Shown: positions 21,332 to 33,760 of the stretch, piece by piece
Position numbering within the stretch: position 1 is the stretch's first letter
Layout of the letters: each line of letters opens with the position of its first letter
DNA from: Cercis canadensis
Lineage: Eukaryota; Streptophyta; Magnoliopsida; Fabales; Fabaceae
Assembly: GCA_003255065.1 (NCBI GenBank)
Contig: QAOA01002417.1
Span: 258,122-322,121 of the forward strand
Length of the DNA stretch: 64,000 bases
Direction of reading: 5' to 3'
The notes under the pieces: model-generated
What the model saw: the letters and a program-made list of their open reading frames with translations, nothing else
What the model was told of the DNA's origin: nothing
The model's database searches: none
Translations under genes and position numbers: made by a program

Positions 21332-22946
21332 ATGATTACAGAGAGAAGGATGAAGAGGTTGGAGTTGATCCTTTGTTTGACAGTATCTCTTGTGTTGCTG
21401 TTGGTTGGGAACGGAGCAAAGCAAGTGCAAGCCTCTAATTCAGTTTCTGCGTTCGTTCAAAATGTCGTTTACTCCAACAAAATCGCCATCTTCTCTAAGT
21501 CCTATTGCCCGTAAGTCTAACACCTGCTATTCCTTCTCTCTCTTGTTGTTTTTAGTTTCCATTTGGTAACGCAATTGTTCATGCCCTGAGTCGTGACCAT
21601 TAGACTCGTTGTTTCTGAGGATGCCCAACAAAATATTGCAGAACTTCAATTTTGGTTACCTATAGGGATTACAATTATTCAATCCATTGTAGGCTTTGTT
21701 TTGTGTTACACATAGCATTTCTGACATTTAGGCTATCTATTCCCTTTAGTTGCCAAGGACAAAGTTTTGCCCACCTACCCTGATTTACTTTGTTGTCTCC
21801 TTGTACCCTTTTGTATGACTACCTTCGGTCCAAGGTTGGTTAGACAAATAGACAAACTTGTTTCTTGTTTGATTTGATTTTGAAGGATATATAGCATTTG
21901 TTGATGACCAGTTCTGAGCAACCTGCATGAGGGAGAAATACGGTCAGGGAAGGCCGGAGCCGGAGCTCCGGCACCACCTCCGACGCTCAAGTTAGGGAGA
22001 TGGGCAAAGGAAACCTGAGAGAGAAAAGAGGGAGAGAAGCCTCCCCGTGTGTGTGCCCTGAAGAGATTATGTTGGGATCGTTTACCTTTGCAGGGGTACT
22101 ATGGTCTTTTTACTGTAGCAATAGGTAGTGAATTTATTGGGTATCAACAGCATTATAAGATGCTCGTGATAATAGCTTTGGAAGCTAGTTAAGTTTTCTG
22201 TTTACCTATACTCTGCCTCCTTTGAACAGGTATATTCAAAAGCAGGGGCTTATGTATGGGGTGTAGACTGTTCTTTGAGTAAAAAATGAAGGTGGGTTGG
22301 ACTATGTCTAGACACTGTGCTCGTTGAAAGTTTGATAACCTCATACCTCATTTGTTTTATGTTGATGACTGGATGAATTATTGATAAATCTCCATTGCCT
22401 TATTATACTTGTACTGAATAATAAGATCTGAAATCAAGTGCTGGTTTGTTGCTTCACTTCCCTCTCTCTCTCACTTAAACAATGAGCGAAGCAGAATGAT
22501 GCATTATGTTTCATATTGCTAGGTATTCTTTGCGTGCCAAACGCATATTGGGTGAACTAAATGAGCATCCTTTTGTAGTGGAGCTTGACCTGCGAGGTAA
22601 TCACCACTGGCCACAGTATCTAATTATCTATATTTAAATGTCATCGTGTTCTCAAATCAGAAATTTGTGCAGATGATGGGTATGAAATTCAGAATATTCT
22701 TCTGGATCTGGTTGGTAGAAGGACAGTCCCACAAGTGTTTGTAAATGGCAAGCATATTGGTGGATCAGACGGTTAGTTCTTAGTTTTGTGCTTTTCTGAA
22801 TAGTTATCTCTGATAACCTTGGACTACCACTTACTTTCTTTAAACTTCTTTCCTCGTTATACTTGCACTCTGGTTATTGTTGCAAAACAGATCTCAGAGC
22901 TGCTGTCCAGAGTGGCGAATTGCAGAAACTCCTCAGTTCAAGTTGA
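21332..22946 (+). CDS. GRXC3: Glutaredoxin C3-like, secretory pathway
   Basis: Four exons: 21332-21510, 22523-22596, 22673-22771, 22891-22946, all GT-AG, 135 aa. Residues about 9-26 form a hydrophobic signal peptide or anchor ([17 protein letters not shown]), as in the C3/C4 group that enters the endoplasmic reticulum. The thioredoxin-fold domain follows. The active site is CPYS (C59-S62), split by intron 1 inside the proline codon. The glutathione-binding segment [18 protein letters not shown] is intact. Glutaredoxins reduce disulfides or glutathione mixed disulfides. The first ATG (21332) was chosen; a second at 21350 would leave the signal peptide intact. The second active-site Cys is Ser here, which favours a monothiol deglutathionylation mechanism. 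Confidence 0.9.
21900..22075. repeat. GC-rich repeat-like block in glutaredoxin intron 1
   Basis: Within the 1012-bp first intron, about 175 bp is much richer in G and C than its surroundings. It includes a CCGGAGCCGGAGCTCCGG palindromic motif and a GA-rich tract ending CCTCCCCGTGTGTG. It resembles transposon-derived sequence; no ends could be fixed. Confidence 0.35.
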
Positions 22947-23761
22947 TGGGATACTTGAGACCGCACACAGGCATCTGCCATGCATCTTAGCATGGGAAAC
23001 TGCTATGCATTTTTTGGAGAATCAAGCTTACAACTGCAAAAATGTAGCATATGGTTTTGGATTATTGGGTTTCTTATAATCTGTAGAGTTGAATTGGATA
23101 TGTTTTTTTTATGCATTTTGAGTTTTCTGGGATTTGTTAAGCTACTTATATTCCCTGAATGAATTGTATTATCTTGTCGTTATTCTGAAATTCACTAGAT
23201 GTCTTCATATTTTATTAAGCTTTCTTTTTCTGACTTAAAGCATATGATAGGTTCAATATTGAGATCAAATGACCACTATCAATGATGCAGTAAATATTTC
23301 TCTGTGATTTACATCTCTTAATTTGGCATGATGACATTAATGATGTCTACCACATTGGTTCAAGAGGAAAACTACAGTTCAATGTATGCACCAAGGGCAA
23401 ACTTAGCATGCTGGTACTACCTACAATGTTTCAAGGTTCAAATATAAGCAACTTGAATCTATGTTTGCTGACATCAAAATTTGGACAATTTAACGTGTAT
23501 TTCTGTTTGAAATTACTAAAAGCAATGAAAAAATAACTGATGCCGAAGATAAGCATCGAACAAAATTACAAGTTTTATAGACAGCTAGAAATGTGTATCT
23601 GGAAAAAAGAATTTGCTGATAGGTGTATCACAGCATTTCCATTTGGTCCTATGTGATGTTTGGAAGACGATTACTGTGCTATGGGAGGCGAGTGATAGGC
23701 TAAACCCCATGCAACTGCCAGTGACAAATCACAAATTGAATCTACAATGTTGTCTCCATGC
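22947..23761. other. Intergenic between convergent GRXC3 and PMT genes
   Basis: Contains the 3' UTRs of the two converging genes. Nothing else is recognised. Confidence 0.45.
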
Positions 23762-26700
23762 TCAGGACGAATCTGCATAAGAGTTTGGCCGCCACATCCC
23801 TTTTTTGGCCAAGAGCATCCCTTCTTGCTTTTTTGAGAAGGGGATTTCCCAATGCATAGATTTTAACAAACTCTCCACTTCGCTAATTGTGCTGGATTCA
23901 TCACGGACAATCAATTTACCTCCTGGTCTGACTATTCTATCAACCTCTGCCAGCACAGCAACCAGTTTGCACCTGAGGATCCAAAAAACAGAACAATATA
24001 TAGCATCTCCAGATATAAAAAGATTGAAAGATCACCATTTTTATACCTCTTTTTCAGCTTTGAGAAAAGCTGATCTGCATGCAGTATATCATAAGTTCTT
24101 GGGTATGTGCTAAAGGATTCACACCAGTCATGGTATATTCCAAAAAGACCCCGCTCAAAGATGATGGGAAGTGTGTCTGGAGCATCTACATTAACCACAT
24201 TAAATACCCAAACAGGAAGATCCCTCAGAACTGCTGCAAATCTGCAACAAATTGGCATAAATTTGAGTCAAGACTATCCCTGGTGATTGTACGACATGGT
24301 AGATGCAATACTAAGACTAAAAATGTCGTATAATAATGATAGTTATAGAAGTTGTAGTCTTAGTTGTATCAATACCCCCCATAGACTGCTCGCATGTCCA
24401 TGACATTTCTCACATTAGACCAAGTAATGCCAATGCTGCTCAACTCGTCTACAACATTCTTCCAACGTTCATTGTCTGCTGCAAAATCTTGAGAAGCTGG
24501 TTTCCCATAAATCCCCATCTGCGAGTTATTTAACCAATATGGGGCTTTCCGAAGTCGACGAGGCCAAGGTTCAGGCCACTTGGCCCCTCTCTCAGCCTGG
24601 TTCACAGGAACCCTGTGCATGCACCCCTGCAGAGGTACATACCTGTAACATAACATGGCCAATTTAAGGTTAAAACTATGATTTTGTACTTGACAAATAT
24701 GAAAGAAGCTGACAATGACAGAGATGAATGTACCAGGCAGCATTTGGGTCATCGTCTTCTTTGCACATTGGAGGAAGGTCCTTCTCCCTTTGTTCATAAC
24801 ATTCATTGGTAATGGGTTTGCGGTAAATGGCAGCACCAACACCATTCAGTGTATCTCTGTTTATGGTCACAAGCTCCCAACACATGGCCGCAGTTAGTGA
24901 GGACATTTCTACAAGAAAAACACTACCATGTCAGCTCAGCCTAATAATGAAATCTTAATTAAAATCTTTTTCTTTTTTCCAATAACAAAGATCTGTTCTG
25001 TTCTCTCCTACCCTTCCATATCTCCACATCTTCTTCGAGCTTCTGGTACACAGGAGTAGCAGACCACACAAAATAACCCCCTGGTCGTAAAACGCGATTC
25101 AATTCCAAAAGCAACTTGCCACCTATGACACAGTTTCACATTAATTTCTCATTAATAATCAATCATGGAAAACTCAACTAAAAATGCCAAATTTGTTTTA
25201 AACCTTCAACATGCCAAGGTACTCGACAACGTGCACAATGAAGAAGATCAAAGACCCGGGCGGGGAATGGTAGCCTCTGAGAACCCATGACAGCAGATAT
25301 GGCAGGTATCCCCCTCTCAAGTGCAAACTGTACTTGTGCTTCATGTTCATCTTTGGGTGCAAAAGACATTGTAAGAACATCTCTCTCGAATTGGAAGCCT
25401 CCAAAACTGCCAACCCCACACCCAACATCCAGAACCACCCGAGTGCGCTTCCCCCATGCAATGTTAGGTTCAGCCTGCAAAACAAACCATACACAACTCA
25501 GTCACCTATAATTGTAGTAACAAATTAATTATGTGTATTGCTAATGCATGAATCATAAATATATGCTGGAATCATTGAATTTTTTACCTGTTGAATAAAA
25601 TCAATGTAGTGGAGAGCGCCATGGATGAACTGGGTGCCTCCTCCAGGGAATGTCAAGAACTCACCTGACACCTTCACCCAATTCTGGTGCCCCTTCACCT
25701 CTACTAGCTTTGTGTGTGGTACGTTGTGGTACCATATCTGTCGAAACAAACACCAGGGCCACATTATAATTTATATTTAGATTATATTATAAAAAGGACC
25801 TCCAATTTCCTCGGAATGAAATCAAGGGTTGAGATGTCATCACCTTATCTCTGCTGTTTGGCCATTCAATGGGTGTTCTGTAACCTTTGGGTAGTGGTAC
25901 CAGGCAAGTGGGTGCTTCCTCAGGGGTAGGGCAATGTCTCTCCCTGTGTTCGAAGTGTCTTGTGGTGCGTAATTTCTTGAGAGCCTTTTCGTTGTCCAAA
26001 CAGGGTATATAATCAGCACCCGCAGTCATATTGCACAGAAGCCACGTGTTACCTTCTACTTTCTCTTTACCGTTCGATTCATCCTTCTGTCTCTCTTTCT
26101 CGTTCTGCGACTGATCTACTTGGGTTGACCATGACTTCTTTGACTCCTTCTTCTCACTGGTGAACGACTTGCTCGACTTGGCCCGAGCATTATCATTTTT
26201 ATCTTCATCCATCTGCTTCTTCTCTGTTTTTGGCTTCTGGGTATCTTCACTTTCATCTTGTGTTTTCTGCTGAGAAAGTTGTGGGCCTCCGCGTTTTAGA
26301 CCTGCATGCCCTGATGATAACTCTTGGGATTCCTGTTGTGAACCCTCTGTTCCTGTTTCGTCTTGTTTCTGTTTCAGCTCTTGACCATGCTCTTGCGATC
26401 CCTGTTTTTGAGATTCTCGTGTAATTTCACCTTTGTCTTCTCTTAATTGTTGTTTATTTAATTCATCTTCAACGTGTTTAGCAACCGCTTCTGTATCTTT
26501 TGTTTCCTTTACCTTTACGTCCTGAGATTCTCTGTTATCAGTTCCCTTTGTATCTGGGTTTTCATCTAATTGAGATTTAGCAACCTCTTCTTCATCCTTT
26601 TGGTTTCCTTCAGATCCTCCTTGATCAGTAGTACTAGTTGGGTGAACTTTCTCAGACTCTGAATTTTTGTTATCACTCTGCTGGTCAAGCTCTGAACTTG

Positions 26701-27142
26701 CTTCAATATTTGTTTCGGAGGCTTGTTGTTTTTGGGTTAACGAGCTTTCCTCTGATATCTGAGCCTCACTGGTGGAAACGGCTTCTTTCTGAGCCTCATT
26801 GTCGGTATTAACATTGGGGTTTTTATCATCAGATTTGATGGCATCTTCGGGTAGATGACCAGGATTGTCTCCAAAGACAGTGCCATCTTTTTGGTCATTG
26901 CCTTTGGTGGTGGTTTCAGGAGAATCTTCGGAGGAAGAAGAGAAGTCATTGTTAGTGGTGGTAGTGGTATCAATAGCCGTACGAGTAGTGGTTTGTGTTT
27001 CAGGTTGTGATGGGACTACAGTGTTGGAGGTTAGCATCCATACACCAAGAACACATACTGCAATAAACACTAATGTTGTCAAGGTTGATGCGTACGAGGC
27101 CGATGAGGATCTCCTATTCCCCCGTGACTTAAAGAGTGCCAT
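23762..27142 (-). CDS. PMT26: PMT26-type putative S-adenosylmethionine methyltransferase (DUF248 family)
   Basis: Eight exons from the right: 27142-25844, 25737-25588, 25474-25204, 25122-25012, 24908-24734, 24642-24376, 24241-24047, 23972-23762, all GT-AG and in frame, 892 aa. It is a type II Golgi membrane protein: one membrane segment near residues 20-42 ([18 protein letters not shown]), then a stem of about 300 residues very rich in Glu, Gln, Lys, Ser, Thr and Asp. The catalytic part begins with the Cys-containing region [15 protein letters not shown] and HRERHCP. The SAM-binding motif [14 protein letters not shown] lies near residue 497. Other family marks are [41 protein letters not shown] and [15 protein letters not shown]. 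Relatives are implicated in pectin methylation. The membrane segment and stem resemble PMT26, and the product is longer than the roughly 820-aa Arabidopsis form. The C-terminus ([10 protein letters not shown]) differs from the usual ending. Confidence 0.93.
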
Positions 27143-30100
27143 AATCTCAGACAGACAGAGAAAGAGATTGAAAATTGAAATGGGTTTGTCTGACGAGGAA
27201 GAAGATTATAGTCAAAATGCCAAGGAATTAGGGAATGTTTGAGTCTGGGAGAGGTTTGAGCTACGTTTGTGGAGGAAAATGGTAATTCGTAAAAACAAAT
27301 AAGGAAAGCTTCTAACTAAGATCCTAAAGAGTCGGACAAGGGAATTTGTTAGGACAATCTTGGTTGTTATGAAAGGGAGAAGAAAAGAAATGACGTAGAC
27401 CAATCAGTGGGGAGATTGGCTTTCGTTTTCGAACTTCCACCTTCACCGCGCTTCATTTGGTAATCAAATCAAACTAAACTCTAGCCTTAGTTTTCGGAGC
27501 ATTCTATCATTTATTATATCATAAGAGCTAATAATTAGTGTTTGATGTTGAAAATCTTTTTTGATGAAAATGTTCTTAAAATATCAAACGGACCCCATGC
27601 CTAATTAAAGTTTTAAACTGTTGTGTGTTTTCATTTAAAGGTCTAAAAGTTGGCCCAACAAGAGCAGTTCCTTAAATCTCAATGGGCCGAACTCTTTAGT
27701 TCAACAATGGCGAGCTTTTTTGGCGTGGACCACTAATTCAAGCTCAATCTTAGTAGCCCAAAAACAAATCCAGCTCAATCTGATCCTGAGTTAACCCTCT
27801 TTCTTTCTTTGGAGTTCTGACACAGCTTGATCACAAAGACAAAACCTTGTTACAGTTACGTGGTTTAGAAGATGGTCTCCCCTAAGACTAGGACTTGATT
27901 GTCATTGTTACATTTGTTATTGAATAATGCCCAAGATGTGTTTGAGAAAATTCCAAAATGGTTCGGTTTGGTACATGGGTTTCTTTTAAAGGGATTGTAC
28001 GTCTGGCCATCTATGCTCCCAACATGGACCTGAATTAGGTACCAAACGAGATTTTTAATCCACGGACAAACTGAATCTTTGAATTTTAACATCAAGACAC
28101 AAGGATATGCACAAAAGGGGACAAGAGAGTATAATTGGGTTCAGACAGCTAGATGATCGATGACCTTAGCTAATTTTGTTCATTCTCTAAAATAACTAGA
28201 AACCAAGCGCTTTATCTTAATCTAGCTTTTTGGGTTCGAATTCAGCACACAACAATACGCATCCGTTCCCTTCCTATTTCACTTTCTACAGAGAGGCCCT
28301 GTGCTGCGTTGTCTTTCTTACTAATACAGTGCTGCCGTTACAATCAATAAGCATGTTTTATTAGCTTTTAAAACAATTTCACATGCACAAGCTGCTGTAG
28401 CCACGTGATGGAATGTCCATTTTGATTTTGGATTATATGTTTACTCAGACGCTCCGAAAGGATAGTACACTCTTATTCAATTGTTAAATGTCAGCAATCA
28501 CCCAATCAAGTTTTCATTATGGGCCCAATGTAACATATCTTGGAGTACCCCATTCCCATTGTTTCATTATTTTTAAGCTATAAAATAATTAACTGTCTTT
28601 GCAATATATTAGCTTGTTATCAACCTATGATTAACGCTTTCATTAAGCCAATTAACAATATGCATTAGTGTGGATCAAGTCTTTTAATCGAGGATGCTGA
28701 CACTTTTTTGTTATATTAGTCTCGTGATGTTTCCTAAGTACACAGCAAACTGATAACGATCCCTGCCCAATAATATATATCCAAATGGGCTTGGAACTTG
28801 AGGGGTTTTTCTGCTGCATCTTTTTTTTTTTTTTTTTTTTAGTNTTTTTTTTTGAAGTCTCCCACTCTCCACTCTCCAGGATTTATTGAGCTGCAGTGTG
28901 GGCATGTCCCTGGCAAGGACACTATTCATTTCAAAGGTCATATCCTATGATTAATCAGGGGAAAGGTTCCTGTCCTATGGCCCACATAATGGAAAGGGTT
29001 CTTCATTGAGGTGTGAATTGTGATAGCCATCTGATTTTCCAACCTTGGCCTTACTGAAAGGTTGTTTAGATTCTTCCCTCTTTAATTTCCTTTTCTTTCT
29101 TTTTCATTAATTATAAGCTAGTGACCAAATAGTTGCCTTACCTATATGTCTCCCGGTTATCACTCAAAGGTTACTGTGAAATAATGTATTTACTGGGTGC
29201 ATGGCAGCTAGAAAGCTCTTCCCTCTTGGTCTTGCAGCATCTTCTTTTGAAATGCTTGAATTGATCCTCTATTTGAACTTTGAATTCCCAATTTGCTTGA
29301 CTATAGGTCAAAGATTGAAAAAGGCTACACCAAATTGTTGTGTATCATCAACAGTCATGAAGCTAGTGGGTTATAGCTATTTGAGTTGTATACATGAACA
29401 TTTGTCCTTAAAACGTTCCAAATAGCAAATGTGTACTAATCAAATAATTAAGCAGGGTTAGGGACAGGGTTTGGGACACTCAATGCAAAATATGCATATA
29501 AAAGTACAAAAAGAACGAGCACTATTAGTGAAAGGTAATCATCTGATAAAATAATGAGAGAAAGGAGGAGGATATTGCATGCAAAAGTTTGATGTTGCCA
29601 TGTTACTATTTTGGGCGGTGCATCACTTTCACCATGCCCTTAGACCAGAGTATATATGGATGGTACTTATGAGCTGCTTGTCCAATCGAGGTAACTGCAA
29701 ATTGATGGAAATTCCGAAGTTCCATTCTCCTACCAACACTTGCTTTTATTTAATCTTTTTCTTTCATTTGATAATTAAGTAATCTTTGTTAATCTAAGGA
29801 ACATAACCAAACTTTATGATTGGATGGTCATTAGAAATTTTTTCGTGAGACATGCTCAAGTGACAACACATGGCTGATTATTGTTAATAGCAACCCCACA
29901 GAGAGTTGAAGATAATCATAATCAATTTGATGATCTATAAGCTTCTCAACCTTTTTGTGTGCCGATTATTAATTTATTATATGCTATCCCTGCGTATGTG
30001 ATGTATGTGTATGTGTACGTACACGCGTGCAATGAAACGTGTACGTAGTGAATACTGAACAAACAGGTCTTAACACTGAAATGGTTCTTCTGTTATATTG

Positions 30101-33100
30101 TGCAGGGCAGATTCTTCTTCCAAAATACTACATACACAGTACACTGCTCTGTTTCTACGTATTGAGGATGAGGAATCAGGCGACCATATGTAGAAAAAGA
30201 ATGAGACTGGTACCCAAAAAACAATTTAAAATAAAAAAAAATGGGACTCGAAGCACTTAAGTCATGTGTTCTTTTTGCAAACCCTTTTATGGGTCTGGTC
30301 TGGTTTTATTTTTAAGCTTAACAGACATTGGGCCCAGCGATTGTCACTAATATGTTTGTCCCATCTTTGTTCTTCTTTATTCTTTTGGTTCATTTATAAA
30401 TCCAATAGCCTTTAATTAGACCATACAATGAGATTGGTGAAGTTTATGCCTTTATTCACAAATCTTACCCTTATTCTATCTTGTCTATTCAAACCCAAAA
30501 CGGCCCCAACTAGTTGGTGAATAATTGTACTTCGCACAAGACCTAGCTAAACGTTTTAGAGTGAGAAAACTAAGTTAATTAAAGGAGGTAATGAAATGCA
30601 AGGCTATCACAAAAATTTATTGTGCTTAAGAAATCATGCACATACATAATACCAGGTATATAATATAATATTGAAAACATGCACGCATTTGATACAGATT
30701 TTCCTGATGTTTGGATTCAATTAAATTTAGTATAGGTGAATTCCTTTGTAAATTAATTTCTCAAGTACAATTTCAACAATTATAAAAGGTTTATTTAAAA
30801 TGGAATGTTTTACTGAGATTCAAATGGAGTGAAGAGTTTAAATCAGTCTACTACAGGTTACAATAAACTTTAATGTGCTAGCAAATATGTTATCTTCTTG
30901 CAAGATGATTGAGAAAACACATTGTTTGGAAATAAAAAGTGATAAATGGAAAAGGGTGAGTTCAGTCTGGTTCTTGAAATGCTTAATAATTGATGGTAAG
31001 AACTTTATGACTATCTAGTAATGAGATGGTCTTCAAAAAAATAGTTCCCCAAAAGGGGAGCTAAAAGATCAATCTTTGAGTCTACATCACCATAATTAGT
31101 TCATTAAGTTGGAGTTTAGTGAATTAGGCACAAAGTTTAGCAAGTCAATGATCCCAGCAAAAGCTTTTAATTAAGCTTGGTTTCTAGTGTGGGCACTGAC
31201 CAATGACTAAGCCACCAAACCAATAATTATATCCCCACAAGTCTACATGTAATTGCCATTTTCAAAACTAACCATTAAAGTTTTTGTGGGATTTTAGGTA
31301 CGCAAACTTTGCAAGTGGCACTTAATAATTGAACATGTTTAAAAAAGTTACTTGAAGTATCTGTAAGCTAGATTGTGAAGCGCAAATAGTTTTAAGTTTT
31401 CACAAGTCCTCCTATATACTCTATTGTAGTTTGTGGTTATAAGCTTATTCTTATTCCTTTAAACAAAAAATGAAATCCTCTTTCATTATCTCTGTTGAAA
31501 CTCAGACGCAAAGTCATGTATTATCTATTAATTACGCATTTGGTCCTCGCCTATGTATGTGATCACTGATCAGATCAGCAGCGGAAGGGTACTTTCTTGT
31601 TCCTATGCGTTGCCTTCTACTACAGAATTAAGACTTAAAGCGTAAAGTTAAGGGCAACTTTAGAGGTCATCAACAAAGTTTTTCTGTAGCACAAACCCTA
31701 GAGGTCATCAACCAAAAATTTATGTTGCATCCTTGACTAGTCAAACTTTCAAAATATATATCGACTGTCAATTGTGTCTAATCTAACCAAAAGATTCCCG
31801 GTACACATCAATTCTTGACCCATCAGGTTTTTAATTGCAAAATTGGGGCCAATTCTCTTGTCTAAATATATATATATCTTTAAGTTAATTGATCATGGTG
31901 AATATCCACCAAATGTGGTTTCTATATCACTTCTTCTTCTTTTTTCATTTGAGTTAGATGGTGATTTGATCAAAGTTATTATTTTACAACTAGAGAAGAT
32001 CGAACCAAAAAAAGGGTGTAAAGAACAGCCTTTAAAGTTTGAGACAACTTCCTTAAATCAAGGTATAACTCTTATTCTTTAATTTTATTAGGATTTAAAT
32101 TTCATTCTCATTTTCAAATTGTTATTGATATTGGAACATTAATTACCCTTTTCACGCATTTGTTTGACTATCTATTTAGTACTTGTTCCACTTTTTTTTT
32201 TTTTCAGAATTAAGGAGATCCAAAAAGTGTTTTAAGTAAATGAGGTCCTTACTCTCACGCTATGTAGTACAATTGTGGACCATTCTAAGCTTTTACAGTT
32301 CGTGGTCCTATATTTACTGTTGTTTTGGTATCACATTTAACTTGGAGATGAGCAAACAATAGCTAGCTAATTTATCCCAACAAATTATTATTATAGTAGA
32401 CTTGCTGAACTTTCGATATCTTATGTTAATACATTAGTCAGATGAGCTATGACTTTTCATAGGAACGATTACTTTTCTCCACAATATGCAATCTAAGAAG
32501 GATTATCTGGTTAAAAGTAAATAACTAGTTCAATGTAATTATGTAATTCTGACTGCTACTTTTTACCGGAACACTAAAACTGCCAATGGTTGGACAGAAA
32601 GCATAAAGCATTCACTTCTATCATAAGTTGTAACACATTTCCTTGTGATTAGTCTGAAATGGAAGAACATTTTTATTAATGCAATTCACTAGCAATCAAA
32701 TAAAATTGACAGTGTTGTTCACCGAAAAAAATTAAAATTAATAGGTCTTACAAAATCAATCAAATTTTTTTAGTATACAAAAGTCTTTTTCAAATCCCAA
32801 ACAAAGTATTATTAGATTGGATGCAGTTAGGGTATAGTAGTTAAATATTATGATATATTCTAGATAATCATCCTCTTTAATTAATCCAAATATATATAAG
32901 TGCTCACTTACAACGAGAAGACCCGTACTCAAAGTACCTGCACTTTTTCTTAGTTGATGTAATCTCTCAATTTTTTATCCTAGTAATTATTCCCAATTCT
33001 TAATCCGAAAACAGAAAAGTAAGAGGAAAAATGGATTCTCTCAACTACAAGATATATATATATATATATAGATCATTTTGCATATTTTTTCTGAATATCT

Positions 33101-33760
33101 CATTTTTAATTATGAAAATGATGCTTGCATAGTTAATATAACAAGTATTAAAAATCATATTTAGTGGATTCCATTAATTAAAATATTTTAATGTGTTGCA
33201 AATATGTAGAGGGTTGGCATTTACATGTGCACAACACAAATATTGCTGGTGTGATTAGTAAAAATTGTGAATGTATAAGATTTAGGCACTAACCCAACTA
33301 GGTGGGTTAGCTAGAGAAGTAAAGTTATTATTAACAATGTGTAAACGGAGAATAAAATTGTTATAAAGTGAAATAAGTACACCGCCCTAATGTAAAGGAG
33401 TGTTGTAGCTAGAATGTTAATAATATAGCAATAGGGGTTTGTTTAAATTTTCCTAAAAATTGAACCCTAGTGTTTGATGTAATTTTTGAAGTGGTAGAGA
33501 CTTTGTGACGTGATTAGTAATGCTTTTCTACTAAGAATAGTAAACCTAGCTATATTTCGAGCACGAGATGGTTAATGTGACGTGGTCACTAATGTTGAAA
33601 CTCTGCATATTTTTTGCGCCAGCTATTTTAATCCATTAGCAAGGGGGGAAATTGTGGTATAAGTGTGCGACTTTGGATTAGCATACAGAAAGGGAAGTAT
33701 TAGCCAAAGGGGTGGGATATTCGATAGAGAGAAAATATGAAAATGGCAAGTTGAGTGGGT
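27143..33760. other. Long AT-rich intergenic region, left part
   Basis: The first few hundred bases are the PMT promoter, with TGGGCC/GGCCCA-type motifs near 27654-27690. Beyond that I see no gene. Features are limited to a T tract with an N at 28821-28852, a (TA)n run near 33054-33070, and scattered A/T runs. The frame at 27865-28095 (minus) has no recognised domain. Confidence 0.45.

Noticed and set aside
27865..28095. 76-codon frame on the minus strand
   Set aside because: No domain recognised and no repeat ends could be found; insufficient to call a gene or an element.
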